This document shows positions 1-10,030 of a stretch of DNA of 64,000 bases, piece by piece (position 1 is the first letter of the stretch; each line of letters starts with the position of its first letter). Source of the DNA: Clostridia bacterium (GTDB lineage: Bacteria; Bacillota; Clostridia; Lachnospirales; Lachnospiraceae). Position numbers and translations under genes: made by a program. Location of the stretch: NCBI GenBank assembly GCA_910574835.1, contig CAJTDE010000011.1:62001-126000 (forward strand), given 5' to 3'. Below the pieces are notes generated by a model. It was not told where the DNA came from and did no database searches. It was given only the letters and a program-made list of their open reading frames with translations.

Positions 1-475
1 TATAGCCCTGCTCTGCCCGACGGTCTATCATTCCCCGGAACATGCTGTCCATCCCCGGATGGTTGGATTCCTCCCATTTTTCCCGGTAGGAAAACTCCCA
101 GTGTGTATCTCCCAGCCAGAAAAAGGGCGTCCCGTCTGCATAGGTAAAGTAACGCTTATCCCTGCTGATTTTTAAAAATCCATGAAGGTAAAGAGCAAGC
201 TCTCCCTGGTAGGGCACACATTCCACCTGCCCCTTCGCTCCGTCAAAGCCTGTCTCACCCGGAGCATTTACCGCATAGCTCCAGATTCCTTCCTCTGTGG
301 GCGCAAAGGCCACGCGGTAAACATTCTCTCCGTCCCAGTAGGCTTCCCGAACAATGGTCTGTCCCGACGGCCCTGTGAAAACCGCTTTCACGCAGCAGTC
401 CAGAAAGGGATTGGCAAACATCTTTTCGCTTTCAAAGGTCAGAATCAGAACCCTGTACCTCTCTGTCCGCTCCAT
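1..475 (-). CDS. DUF5060/DUF4038 glycoside hydrolase (GH140-like), N-terminal part
   Basis: The frame is open from the ATG at 475 to the window edge (158 codons); the rest of the gene lies outside. Residues 1 to about 75 look like the DUF5060 beta-sandwich (Y-W-D-G-E-N and G-I-W-S-Y motifs). A DUF4038 barrel follows, opening with YFTYADGTPFFWLGDTHWEF. DUF4038 proteins include GH140 apiosidases and related plant-polysaccharide glycosidases; the substrate here is not determined. The ATG overlaps the TGA of the upstream alpha/beta hydrolase (TGATG), so the two are probably translationally coupled. No signal peptide is visible, which suggests a cytoplasmic enzyme acting on imported oligosaccharides. 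Confidence 0.82.
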   Translation of the reverse strand, partial: MERTERYRVLILTFESEKMFANPFLDCCVKAVFTGPSGQTIVREAYWDGENVYRVAFAPTEEGIWSYAVNAPGETGFDGAKGQVECVPYQGELALYLHGFLKISRDKRYFTYADGTPFFWLGDTHWEFSYREKWEESNHPGMDSMFRGMIDRRAEQGY

Positions 476-1947
476 CACACAAGCCCCCTTTTCTTTGCAA
501 GTAAGACTGCCATCCGAACCAGCGCTTCCCCATCCTCCTTACAAAGGAAGCCTTTGGAAATCTGCTCTTTGGTATCCTCCCGGCACAGCTCTTCATAGTG
601 CGCCAGACTGCCGTAAAGCTCTTTTAAAAATGCGGGAGAAAATGCCTCCTGATAGCCGAACAGAGGGTCCACCGAAGAACCGGGGTCCACAAAGCTCTGT
701 CCCGGCTCTATGTCGCTTGCGGAATGATAACGCCCGGTGGGGTAATTTAAGAGGCAGGTGCGTAAGCCTCCCTTTGTATTCCCAAACACATCCTTGCGGT
801 TTCTTCCACATTCATCAACCGGAATCCGTCCGCAGGAATTGGGCCCCGCCCCCTCTCTCACCCACCGGAAGAGATTGCGGAAGGCAGCGGCAAACAGAAA
901 CTGGGACGGGTAATCATTTCCTTCCTCATGCTTTCCTATATAAGCAGGCAAATGGTTGATGCGCTTCAAATCCTCGTCATTTTTGTAATAATTCACATAG
1001 CTGAACATGGTATCATGGCTGGCTCCCGTAACCTCATATTCCCGATATAGAAAATGAGAATAATCACTGTCCCCGCGCTTGGTGCGGAAGGCATCCCAAA
1101 GGCCGTTCTCACTCTCTGTCTGAACGGAAATATAAGGCTCTTCCACATGCTCAATCCTCCGCAGACGGAAATCATAGTCCATAACGGCCTCATACTGGTT
1201 CACCGGAACAATCAAATTCCGCACACCGCCTCCGGCCAGGTAGCCGTCGAATACCCTTTTGTCCCTTTTTACCTCATCCCGGTAGGCAAAGCTGTTCACA
1301 TAACGGAAGAGATAGCAGGCCGACTGGGACCATCCGGTCAGATAGAGAAAGCTATGATCATAGGAGCGGATGGGATTCTGCTCTTCCTCACCCCGCAGCA
1401 GCCAGGCCAGATCCGTCAGCATATCCCAGAACAGACCTGTCTCATAGTGAATATCAATATCCGGCAGCAAGCCCCTCTCCCTTGTTTCCTCTATGGTAAA
1501 CGGAAACGGCTCATCCTCCCGGGGATTCGGCCAGGACAGACGGCCGTAGCGCTCCCTGTCAAACTCCTCCATTTTTGCAATGGTATTGGGCTTGCTTGTA
1601 ATGCCTATATAAATATCTCCGTCCCTCATAAACTTTTCATAGCCCAGAATCCACATGCGGTCAATCTCCATAAAAGAGGTGGGGTTGATAATCTCCACCA
1701 CTACATTTCCGCTGGACTTGCCGGGGTTCTTCGGCGCTCTGACAATGATGCGGTTTATGTATGCCGTATCTTTATATTTTACCTTAACAGCGCCCGTATT
1801 TCCAACACTTTCATAAACATTGGCCGTGCCCTCCAGATAGTATTCCTTTTCCTCGTAGCCGTATTTCTCAAAATCCAGGTAGCGGGCAGCGCTTGCAAAA
1901 GGATAGCTTGAGGGGCTTACCGGAATTTCCTTTACACAATTTATCAT
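475..1947 (-). CDS. Alpha/beta hydrolase (Abhydrolase_10-like)
   Basis: A 490-residue protein with the architecture of the large alpha/beta hydrolase domain family. The nucleophile elbow GWSQS sits at about residues 205-209 (Ser207), followed by a long C-terminal half. There is no signal peptide. Start: ATG with GAGGTGTGAG just upstream. It overlaps the next gene by one base (TGATG), so it is the first gene of a coupled pair with the DUF4038 glycosidase. An esterase acting on acylated plant glycans would fit, but this is inference; no substrate motif is visible. A U1 hairpin repeat (1963-2061) lies immediately upstream of its ribosome site. Confidence 0.75.
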   Translation of the reverse strand: MINCVKEIPVSPSSYPFASAARYLDFEKYGYEEKEYYLEGTANVYESVGNTGAVKVKYKDTAYINRIIVRAPKNPGKSSGNVVVEIINPTSFMEIDRMWILGYEKFMRDGDIYIGITSKPNTIAKMEEFDRERYGRLSWPNPREDEPFPFTIEETRERGLLPDIDIHYETGLFWDMLTDLAWLLRGEEEQNPIRSYDHSFLYLTGWSQSACYLFRYVNSFAYRDEVKRDKRVFDGYLAGGGVRNLIVPVNQYEAVMDYDFRLRRIEHVEEPYISVQTESENGLWDAFRTKRGDSDYSHFLYREYEVTGASHDTMFSYVNYYKNDEDLKRINHLPAYIGKHEEGNDYPSQFLFAAAFRNLFRWVREGAGPNSCGRIPVDECGRNRKDVFGNTKGGLRTCLLNYPTGRYHSASDIEPGQSFVDPGSSVDPLFGYQEAFSPAFLKELYGSLAHYEELCREDTKEQISKGFLCKEDGEALVRMAVLLAKKRGLV

Positions 1948-1962
1948 CTCACACCTCTATTC

Positions 1963-2061
1963 CAGTTCCGTATCCCCCTCCCAGCGCCGTTTATTAGAAC
2001 AATTTCCGGTCACAAGTCCATGTGCCCGTAAATCGTTCTGGCTCTGTTCCGGGGGATACTG
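1963..2061 (-). repeat. U1 hairpin repeat, single copy
   Basis: Single copy of the U1 family that is tandem at 16917-17280 and 63607-63850. It starts with CAGTTCCG and ends in TACTG. The terminal stem GTATCCCCC (1970-1978) pairs perfectly with GGGGGATAC (2051-2059). The core keeps the family motifs AATTTCCGGTCACAA and TGTGCCCGTAAATCG. The stem sequence differs from other copies but still pairs. The element ends about 15 bp before the start codon of the alpha/beta hydrolase. Confidence 0.85.
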
Positions 2062-2071
2062 TTTCCTACTT

Positions 2072-2106
2072 TAATAAAAGAGGGCGCCCTTAAGCAGACG
2101 CCCTCC
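2072..2106 (-). terminator. Intrinsic terminator of the PTS operon
   Basis: Read on the minus strand, GAGGGCG (2099-2105) pairs with CGCCCTC (2080-2086), followed by TTTTATT. It lies just after the EIIBC stop codon. Confidence 0.85.
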
Positions 2107-2117
2107 TCTTCCTTACT

Positions 2118-3542
2118 TTAGGCTTTCTTAAGAGCCTTTTTTCCCTTATAATTTTTCAATCCGTCTCCGTCACCGAATCCAATAACAATTCCTACGGCCA
2201 GAGCTGCCACAAAAGCAACCGCACAGGCAATACCCGCATAGATAAGATTGGAACCCGGACCGCCGGCATACTGTAATATGGTCAGGAAATTGGAAGCTCC
2301 CATCGTATACACAGCCACGCCAAAGATACCGCCTACCAGACCGCCGATAAAGCCTCCGATAATCTGGCAAATCATAGCACGCTTATTTCTAAGCAGAATA
2401 CCGAACAGCGTAGGTTCGGAAATACCGCCCACAATCAGCGTAACCACATTGGCGCTTGCCATCTGCTTTTCCTCTCCCTTTGTACGCAGGAAGTAAGCAA
2501 GAGTCATACCCATCAGCGCATAGTTGGCAATGTTTGCACCTGCCAGCACAATCGGGTCAAAGCCCAAAGTCGTAATATTGATCAGTGCAATCTGCACAAT
2601 CGCCACGTGCATTCCCGTAGCAACAAAGAAAGGCCAAAAAGCGCCGAGAAGAGCAATTGCCAGAGGACCGGCTACGTTGTACAAGCCTTCGAAGAATGCA
2701 CTTAAAAGCATACCAATCCAGTTTCCGATCGGAGCCAGTACGCAGAACATCAGCGGAACCATTACAACCAGTGTACAGAAGGGAACGCCGATAATCTTGA
2801 TTACCTTCGGAACATACTTGTCAAAGAACTTAAATACATAGGACAGTGCAAACACCATCAGCAGGGACGGCAGTACCGACTGTGTATAATTGTTCAGCTG
2901 CATCGGAATAATTCCATAGACACTAAAAGGCTCTCCGGCTGTCACAATATTTAAAATATTCGGGTCAATCAGAAGACAGCTCAGCAACATAGCTAAAGCA
3001 ACGCTGGTATTGAGCTTCTTTGCGGCTCCCCATGCCACGAAAATCGGCATAAAATAAAATCCTGCATTTCCCACGATGTAAAGGGTCTGCATCAGAGGCG
3101 ACTCATTTGCCATCAGATTCAGCAAATCCGGCCCCAGAATTGCATAAAACATCTTGAAAAATCCGGCGCCCATCATAATCGAAAGGGTCGGTGCAATCGA
3201 ACCGGAAACATAATCCAGTATCTTTGCCGGAACCTTCTTAATATCAAAGGGCTCCTTATTGTCCAGATTTTCATCAATAGCCGCAGTCTGTCCTAAGCCT
3301 GCAATACCGCAGAACTCCGGATAAACCTCCGACACATGCTGTCCGATAATAATCTGGAACTGCTCGCCGGAAAACTGAGCGCCGAGCACGCCTTTGATTC
3401 CCTTAACCGCATCCATATCCACCTGTGACCTGTCCTTCAGATTCAGCCGCAGCCTGGTCATACAGTGAACTGCCTGGGAAACATTCTCCTTCCCGCCTAC
3501 GTTTTCGAGAATCTGATTGCATAAATCCGTATACTTTGCCAT
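2118..3542 (-). CDS. PTS beta-glucoside-type EIIBC
   Basis: 474-residue membrane permease of the glucose superfamily of PTS. The N-terminal EIIB domain (about 1-85) carries the phosphorylated Cys27 in the motif VHCMTRLRL. The EIIC domain (about 105-465) has multiple hydrophobic helices and takes up the sugar with phosphorylation. The C-terminal EIIA domain is absent; EIIA is supplied by the separate gene at 4608-5066. Start: ATG behind AGAGGAG. It is the last gene of the operon EIIA-licT-EIIBC and ends at a strong terminator. The likely substrates are beta-glucosides, judged from the LicT regulator and the GH1 neighbour; the exact sugar is unknown. Confidence 0.9.
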   Translation of the reverse strand: MAKYTDLCNQILENVGGKENVSQAVHCMTRLRLNLKDRSQVDMDAVKGIKGVLGAQFSGEQFQIIIGQHVSEVYPEFCGIAGLGQTAAIDENLDNKEPFDIKKVPAKILDYVSGSIAPTLSIMMGAGFFKMFYAILGPDLLNLMANESPLMQTLYIVGNAGFYFMPIFVAWGAAKKLNTSVALAMLLSCLLIDPNILNIVTAGEPFSVYGIIPMQLNNYTQSVLPSLLMVFALSYVFKFFDKYVPKVIKIIGVPFCTLVVMVPLMFCVLAPIGNWIGMLLSAFFEGLYNVAGPLAIALLGAFWPFFVATGMHVAIVQIALINITTLGFDPIVLAGANIANYALMGMTLAYFLRTKGEEKQMASANVVTLIVGGISEPTLFGILLRNKRAMICQIIGGFIGGLVGGIFGVAVYTMGASNFLTILQYAGGPGSNLIYAGIACAVAFVAALAVGIVIGFGDGDGLKNYKGKKALKKA

Positions 3543-3576
3543 ATCACTACTCTCCTCTTTCTCTCTGTTTTTATAT

Positions 3577-3600
3577 ACAGGAAATCCGTATTTCCTGTGC
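3577..3600 (-). other. Short hairpin in the licT-EIIBC gap
   Basis: Between licT and EIIBC (3543-3752) a perfect 9 bp stem, ACAGGAAAT / ATTTCCTGT with a 4-base loop, lies about 35 bp before the EIIBC start. It could act as an mRNA processing or stability element. The rest of this gap holds nothing I recognise. Confidence 0.45.
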
Positions 3601-3752
3601 CGTCAGAACGGGATGCGCGCTCCCCCGTCCTGTCAAAGCCTGTTTTGATTCCACGAAGTCAACTCCTTCACGGAAACAAAAAACCCGACACTATCCCAGA
3701 CCGCCAGAAATCTGCCGGACGAAACAAAGTGCCAGGTAAAGCCCCTTTCGGG

Positions 3753-4583
3753 TTACAATCCATCTTCCCTTGCGCAGAGCCGGTTGATATGTATCATCAG
3801 ATACAGTATTTCTTCCTTCGCCGGTTCTACCAACAAGGTTGCAGCTATATACTCTTTAATTTTTTCTCCAACTCGTTTTAACTCCGGAAACTCTTCGCAT
3901 ACACTCTCATAGAGCTTCTCATTTTCCGACTCCGGCACATCCAGGCTGCCAGAGCGTTTCAGCAGATATTTCAAATGTGTCACAAACCTGGAATAGCTGA
4001 AGCTGTCCCGGTCAATAATCACATTCATTCCGCTCTCCACAATATCCGTAATATCCTCCACGAAATGCTCAATGTCATTCCGCTCTGACGCCTGCTTTAC
4101 CTGCTGCTCCGCATTGATAAAATGCATGGCAATATTTCCCGCCTCGCTCTGAGGAAGCCGTATGGACAGCCGCTTGCCGATATGCTTAACGGCCCATTCC
4201 CCCAAACGCATCTCCTTCTCATAAAAATGCCGTATCTCATTTGTCATAGGGTTCTTTAAGACAAGCCCCTTTTTCGTATTCTCAATGGCAAAATTGATAT
4301 GATCACAAAGCGAAAACCAGAATATGGTATTAAATTCCATCTTAAGGTAGGCGCTTCCCTTACGGACAATCTCGTTGGTAACATCCAAAATATCCTCAGG
4401 AAGCTCATTCAGTAACGTAATATAATGCGGTTCCAGGTTATAGTAGGTTCGGTCAATTTGCGATAACGCAATCTCATAGGGCGCTTTCTGAAAGCCAATC
4501 CCCTTGCCAAATGCAATCACTTCATGATTGTTATCATCCAGGCAGACTGCCACATTGTTATTGATATTCCGAATAACCTTCAT
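3753..4583 (-). CDS. licT: BglG/LicT-family transcription antiterminator
   Basis: 276 residues, the normal family length. The N-terminal CAT RNA-binding domain (1-55, beginning MKVIRNINNNVAVC) is followed by PRD1 (about 65-170) and PRD2 (about 171-276). Conserved PRD histidines are visible in LCDHINFAIE, NIAMHFINAE, VTHLKYLLK and MIHINRL. In this family phosphorylation by EIIB and HPr on these histidines sets dimer state and RNA binding. The target is visible upstream of the operon: a RAT sequence at 5341-5368 overlapping a terminator. Start: ATG behind AAAGGGGGAG. Located between EIIA and EIIBC. Confidence 0.93.
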   Translation of the reverse strand: MKVIRNINNNVAVCLDDNNHEVIAFGKGIGFQKAPYEIALSQIDRTYYNLEPHYITLLNELPEDILDVTNEIVRKGSAYLKMEFNTIFWFSLCDHINFAIENTKKGLVLKNPMTNEIRHFYEKEMRLGEWAVKHIGKRLSIRLPQSEAGNIAMHFINAEQQVKQASERNDIEHFVEDITDIVESGMNVIIDRDSFSYSRFVTHLKYLLKRSGSLDVPESENEKLYESVCEEFPELKRVGEKIKEYIAATLLVEPAKEEILYLMIHINRLCAREDGL

Positions 4584-4607
4584 CTCTCCCCCTTTGTCCG
4601 CCGCCTG

Positions 4608-5066
4608 TTAAACCAGTGTCTCTCCCGAGGCCACCGTTCTCTTTCCCAAGTCAAAGGCATGATCATAGCCGGAAGGGAAAACCACCATAGTCGTAAGCTT
4701 ATACCCTTTTTGCTCCAAAGCCTCTTTATCAAAATTCACAATCGGCTCGCCGGCCTTCACCTTGGCCCCCTGCTGAATCAGAGGATGAAAACCCTCCCCA
4801 TTCAGTTCCACCGTATCCAGGCCGATATGTACGATACACTCAATTCCGTCCTTCGTCTTAATGCCTACCGCATGTCCGGTGGGGAATACTGTCTCCGCCG
4901 TGCCGCTCAGCGGCGCACAAACCGCTCCGTTAGCCGGAATTACCGCAAAGCCATCCCCCATAATCTTCTCCGAAAACACTCCGTCCGCAACCTCCGCAAG
5001 CGGAATCAGCTCGCCGTCAACCGGGGCCACAATCTTAAATTCCTCTTTCTTAAACAAGCCAAACAT
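4608..5066 (-). CDS. PTS glucose-type EIIA (free-standing)
   Basis: 152 residues, a complete single-domain EIIA of the Crr fold. The active-site histidine is in CIVHIGLDTVELNGEGF (about residue 80), with the second family motif FPTGHAVGIKTKDG just before it. It receives phosphate from HPr and passes it to the EIIB domain of the permease at 2118-3542, which lacks its own EIIA. First gene of the operon; start ATG behind ATAGGAGGATGAAAG. Its leader carries the RAT/terminator (5296-5368) and a U2 repeat, so its expression is probably conditional on LicT. Confidence 0.92.
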   Translation of the reverse strand: MFGLFKKEEFKIVAPVDGELIPLAEVADGVFSEKIMGDGFAVIPANGAVCAPLSGTAETVFPTGHAVGIKTKDGIECIVHIGLDTVELNGEGFHPLIQQGAKVKAGEPIVNFDKEALEQKGYKLTTMVVFPSGYDHAFDLGKRTVASGETLV

Positions 5067-5087
5067 CTTTCATCCTCCTATTTTAAA

Positions 5088-5225
5088 TCGCTGCGCGATG
5101 GCACTAAAGGGTAAAGCCGCTTCGACGCACCTGTAACGAGAGGAACTTTTATTCGAAAGGACACTCATGAAAGTTCCTCTCATGCGCCTTTGCAATTATT
5201 ATAGTCGCTGCGCGGCAGCACTAAC
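5088..5225 (-). repeat. U2 long hairpin repeat, copy 1
   Basis: About 120-130 bp element, also present at 33228-33350. The core is the long stem AGAGGAACTTT / AAAGTTCCTCT around ATTCGAAAGG. The flanking GACGCAC and ATGCGCC arms extend the pairing. The element ends (minus sense) in TCGCGCAGCGA, only a few bases before the AGGAGG of the EIIA gene. At 5232-5282 a truncated U1 repeat adjoins it (ATTCCAGTTCCATAATATCC). Confidence 0.8.
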
Positions 5226-5295
5226 CGGACTATTCCAGTTCCATAATATCCTAATTATACACCTAACAAAACACAATTTCCATTCCAAAAGGTAT

Positions 5296-5368
5296 AAAAA
5301 AACTTCTTCACCGCATACCGAAAAAACCAAGAAAATTTTCGGGAAAGCCTTCGAAGAAGTTACAAACC
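5296..5368 (-). promoter_or_regulatory. LicT-type RAT overlapping an intrinsic terminator
   Basis: On the minus strand the segment from 5368 to 5341 begins GGTTTGTAACTTCTTCGAAG and ends GCTTTCCC. This resembles the ribonucleic antiterminator (RAT) of bgl/sac systems: GG, TTTGTAAC, then AAGGC. The 5' arm of a terminator, AACTTCTTC (5361-5353), lies inside it. It pairs with GAAGAAGTT (5309-5301), which is followed by a T run (5300-5296). RAT folding and terminator folding are therefore mutually exclusive, the classic LicT/SacY arrangement. It lies about 20 nt after the predicted transcription start. Confidence 0.82.
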
Positions 5369-5390
5369 TATTATTTCTTTCACTGCTACA

Positions 5391-5419
5391 ATAGTAACGC
5401 CTCCCGCTCCATTTGTCAA
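5391..5419 (-). promoter_or_regulatory. Promoter of the EIIA-licT-EIIBC operon
   Basis: Minus-strand TTGACA (5419-5414), 17 bp spacer, TACTAT (5396-5391). The gap 5067-5498 thus holds, in order of transcription: promoter, RAT/terminator, truncated U1, U2, ribosome site. Confidence 0.85.
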
Positions 5420-5498
5420 TACCCATATGGTAAAATTCATCAAAATCTTTACAAAATATTACCCAAATCCCGCCACTCTCCCAATTTTGCGGCAGAAC

Positions 5499-6953
<1,455 letters not shown>

Positions 6954-6981
6954 TTATTTTCATTGAGTAAGGTAAATCCCG

Positions 6982-8421
6982 TCACCTTACTATCCTAAAG
7001 CAGTCCATGTCGCATGCACCTGTTCCTTCCATTTGAAAATACAATCCATGTATTCCCCGTACATGCGCCAGCCGGGCGCTTCTCCAATTCCAGATACTTT
7101 CAGGCTTTATTTCAACCTCCGCCGCCTTCTCTCCTTCCGGATTATCCAGCAGCACTTTTACAATTCCATTAAAAGTTCCCCGAACGCAAATTTCTATCTT
7201 TTTCTCTTGTCCTTCAAATTCTAAGTACTTAAATCCACAGACAGCTCCGTCCTTCAAATTGTGAACAAACTGGTTTTGAAGAGACGCCGCGCCGTCTTCT
7301 GATTCCTGAGATATAAAAGGATGTGCGTCATTCCATTTTACACTGCTAGAATAATGCAAAATTCCCTCTTTGCTTCTCAAACAGCAGGCCAGATGGGAAG
7401 AATACTCTCCTTCCGCTCTCCAAGGCTTTCCCCCTGCCCCGCTGCTGGTTATCTCCACCTGCGCAATCATCCCGTCCCGATCCATGAAAACAGGCTCAAT
7501 ACACCCCTGTCTGCTGTATTGTATTCCATGTGTATGCCGGTGATAAAAAATGTACATTTTATCTTTTATCCGTACCAAACCTCCATGATTATTTCCAAGA
7601 TAATATACAGCCTCTTTCTCTGTCCTTCCGTCAAGCCCTACATCTCCATTTGACACAATGGTCCCCTGATAGATGAAAGCTCCGTCCGGCTTATCACTGA
7701 CTGCATAGCATAATTCATGTCCCAATTCGCTGGAATAGACAAGATAATACTTATCCCCATAATGCCTGATACTGGAGGCTTCCAAAAATGCATGACCTTC
7801 ATATCCCGTTCCGGATGCCTGAAGCCTGCCGGGTATGGTAGGCGCAGGCAGGCCGCAGATTGTAAGCATATCGTCTGCAAGCCGTGCGACATAACCGCCC
7901 ATATACGCCGCCTCCGGCAATCCTTTTACACGCTTTTGCATTGCAAAGCCATAATACACCCAGTTGCCGCTTTCTTCCGATAAAACCGCCGGATCAAAAG
8001 GCAGGCCATATCCGCATTCCGGCGACAATACTGTGCCGTCTTCAAACCGAACATCCCCAAGATATCTGTAATGCCCTGCCGGGCTTTCACACACAGCTAC
8101 CCCGATCTTTTCCATCCTCATAGAAAAGTAATAGAGATAATACCTCCCGTCCGGTCCCTGAGCCACATCCGGCGCAAATAGCAATACCTTCTCATCATAA
8201 TTCGGATCATCCGATTTTCGATAAATAACTCCCTCAAACGTCCATGAGGCCAAATCATCCTCCGGAGCGCTCCAACATACATAATCCCCCGTACAATAGG
8301 TTTTTCCTCTTGCCTCGTCATGAGAGCCATATACATAGACTCTTCCGTCAAACAGCTTAGGCTCTCCGTCCGGAACATATTCCCACCCCGGCAAATACGG
8401 ATTCTGTGTCTGTCGTTTCAT
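6982..8421 (-). CDS. GH43 family glycosidase with C-terminal beta-sandwich
   Basis: 479 residues. The N-terminal ~320 residues form the GH43 five-bladed propeller. Candidate catalytic residues are the Asp in GRVYVYGSHDE, the pKa-modulating Asp in FAPDVAQGPDGRYYLYY, and the acid Glu in GHAFLEASSIRHYG. The region after about 345 resembles a CBM6-like beta-sandwich. GH43 enzymes are mostly alpha-L-arabinofuranosidases or beta-xylosidases; which one cannot be told here. No signal peptide, so intracellular. Start: ATG behind CGGAGGATTGTAAGG. It lies after the terminator-like hairpin ending the rbs-type operon and before the GH1 gene, so read-through could link it to the pentose genes upstream. Confidence 0.85.
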   Translation of the reverse strand: MKRQTQNPYLPGWEYVPDGEPKLFDGRVYVYGSHDEARGKTYCTGDYVCWSAPEDDLASWTFEGVIYRKSDDPNYDEKVLLFAPDVAQGPDGRYYLYYFSMRMEKIGVAVCESPAGHYRYLGDVRFEDGTVLSPECGYGLPFDPAVLSEESGNWVYYGFAMQKRVKGLPEAAYMGGYVARLADDMLTICGLPAPTIPGRLQASGTGYEGHAFLEASSIRHYGDKYYLVYSSELGHELCYAVSDKPDGAFIYQGTIVSNGDVGLDGRTEKEAVYYLGNNHGGLVRIKDKMYIFYHRHTHGIQYSRQGCIEPVFMDRDGMIAQVEITSSGAGGKPWRAEGEYSSHLACCLRSKEGILHYSSSVKWNDAHPFISQESEDGAASLQNQFVHNLKDGAVCGFKYLEFEGQEKKIEICVRGTFNGIVKVLLDNPEGEKAAEVEIKPESIWNWRSARLAHVRGIHGLYFQMEGTGACDMDCFRIVR

Positions 8422-8463
8422 CCTTACAATCCTCCGGTTAATCTGCTAAACATTGCGGCTTCG

Positions 8464-8508
8464 AATAAAATAGCGCCGGCAGCCGGGATATGCGTCCGGC
8501 CGCCGGAA
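8464..8508 (-). terminator. Terminator-like hairpin after rbsD
   Basis: Minus strand: CCGGCGGCCGG (8506-8496) pairs with CCGGCTGCCGG (8486-8476) with one mismatch, followed by CGCTATTTTATT. The T tract is interrupted, so read-through to GH43 is possible. Confidence 0.6.
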
Positions 8509-8517
8509 AAAATATTT

Positions 8518-8919
8518 TTAAGCCGGGAAGGCCACGCCTGCCCGAAGGATAATATTGGGATAGGGAGTAAATTCTCCTGTCCGAATGGCAAATCGTACGT
8601 TTGCCGACATCTTCTTAAGCTCCGTATGGGGAATAAATTCATGTCCTACCCCAGGGAGCTTCTCCTGGATATAGGCAAGAAGCTTGGGATTCTTTTCATG
8701 AATCTCCTCAGCCAGCGTGTAAAATTCCACCTCAGCCTCATAAAGAACCGCATCCATAGTCTGGATAAAGGTAGGAACGCCGCCGCAAAGAGCCAGATCC
8801 ACCACCGGCACGCCTTCGGGTATGGGCATTCCGGCATCACCTATCATAAATGTATCCATATGTCCAAGAGCCGCAATGTATGCGGATAACCGGGCATTTA
8901 AAATTCCTCTTTTTTTCAT
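8518..8919 (-). CDS. rbsD: D-ribose pyranase / RbsD-FucU family mutarotase
   Basis: 133 residues from the ATG at 8919 (MKKRGILNARLSAYIAALGH). An in-frame upstream extension to 8970 would overlap rbsC and lacks a ribosome site, whereas TAGGAGAGAG precedes 8919. Catalytic-type His in LGHMDTFMIGDAGMPIP. The family interconverts pyranose and furanose (or anomeric) forms of imported pentoses or 6-deoxyhexoses. Last gene of the transporter operon. A truncated U1 repeat (ATTCCGCAATATCCC, 8939-8953) sits directly before its ribosome site. Confidence 0.92.
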   Translation of the reverse strand: MKKRGILNARLSAYIAALGHMDTFMIGDAGMPIPEGVPVVDLALCGGVPTFIQTMDAVLYEAEVEFYTLAEEIHEKNPKLLAYIQEKLPGVGHEFIPHTELKKMSANVRFAIRTGEFTPYPNIILRAGVAFPA

Positions 8920-8956
8920 CTGCTCTCTCCTATTATAAATTCCGCAATATCCCTTA

Positions 8957-10000
8957 TTATTTGCTCTCATTTCTGGCCTTCAATGCCATCTTAGCCTGAA
9001 GATTTCTCTGGAACTGGTCAATAATAACAGCCAGTACGATTACCATTCCTTTGATTACCATCTGCCAGAACTCGGACACGCCGCACATAACCATTCCGTC
9101 ATTGATAACGCCGATTACGAAAGCGCCTACAATAGTTCCGCCGATGGTTCCGATTCCGCCCGCCATAGAGGTTCCGCCCAATACTGCGGAGGCGATGGCG
9201 TTCATTTCCCAGGATTCACCGGTTGCCGGATGGGAAGCCGCCAGCTGGGAGGAAGCAATAATTCCCACAATGGAAGAGCAGATACCGGAAATCATATAAA
9301 CCAGGATTTTCACTTTATCCACCTTTACACCGGAAAGCTTTGCGGCCTTCTCATTTCCTCCGATAGCAAATACATGCCAGCCAAAAGCAGTTTTCTTCAA
9401 AAGAACCGCAAAAATCAAGGCCAGAATTACCAGAATCAAAAGGCCCACAGGGATACCGGCCACACTGGAGCCGAAGAAACCCCAGCCCTGATTTCCAAGA
9501 GCCTCGTAGCCCTTCAAATCGGAGTAGGTTGCACCGTTGGAATGAATGTTGGCGCAGCCTCTTGCCACATACATCATACCCAAGGTGGCAATAAAGGGCG
9601 CTACGTTGAATTTGGTGATAATAAGACCGTTAATCACACCAATAAGGGCGCCGATAAGTACGGTAATCAGCACAACTGCCGGCACGTTGAAATACAGGGT
9701 AACGCCGAACATTTTTAAGGTAAGGCCCTTTTGCAGAAGTCCGCCTGCAATCATACCGGCCAGACCTACGATGGCGCCTACGGACAGGTCAATACCGCCG
9801 GTGATGATGACATAGGTCATACCAATAGCAAGGATGCCGTACAGGGCTACGTGCTTACCGATAAGCAGAGCCGTATTCATATTCAGGAAGTTATTTGCTG
9901 CTATACTGAAAAATATCAGCAGTACGATCAATACAATAAAGGTTCTTCCTTTTAACAAAGTCATTACCAATGTATTATTATTGGAATTTTTCTTATCCAT
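8957..10000 (-). CDS. rbsC: Ribose-type ABC transporter permease
   Basis: 347 residues, about ten hydrophobic helices, with the family motifs ITGGIDLSVGAIVGLAGM and GGTSMAGGIGTIGGTIVGA. Forms the membrane channel of the sugar importer with the ATPase encoded upstream. Start: ATG behind ATAGGAGTAAAG. The stop lies 37 bp before the rbsD start. The C-terminus is slightly longer than in classic RbsC (FQRNLQAKMALKARNESK). The sugar may not be ribose. Confidence 0.93.
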   Translation of the reverse strand: MDKKNSNNNTLVMTLLKGRTFIVLIVLLIFFSIAANNFLNMNTALLIGKHVALYGILAIGMTYVIITGGIDLSVGAIVGLAGMIAGGLLQKGLTLKMFGVTLYFNVPAVVLITVLIGALIGVINGLIITKFNVAPFIATLGMMYVARGCANIHSNGATYSDLKGYEALGNQGWGFFGSSVAGIPVGLLILVILALIFAVLLKKTAFGWHVFAIGGNEKAAKLSGVKVDKVKILVYMISGICSSIVGIIASSQLAASHPATGESWEMNAIASAVLGGTSMAGGIGTIGGTIVGAFVIGVINDGMVMCGVSEFWQMVIKGMVIVLAVIIDQFQRNLQAKMALKARNESK

Positions 10001-10030
10001 ATTCTTTACTCCTATTTCACATAAATTTTA

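Noticed and set aside
3543-3752. A second RAT before EIIBC
   Set aside because: The hairpin there lacks the GGTTTGTNAC consensus and has no T run.
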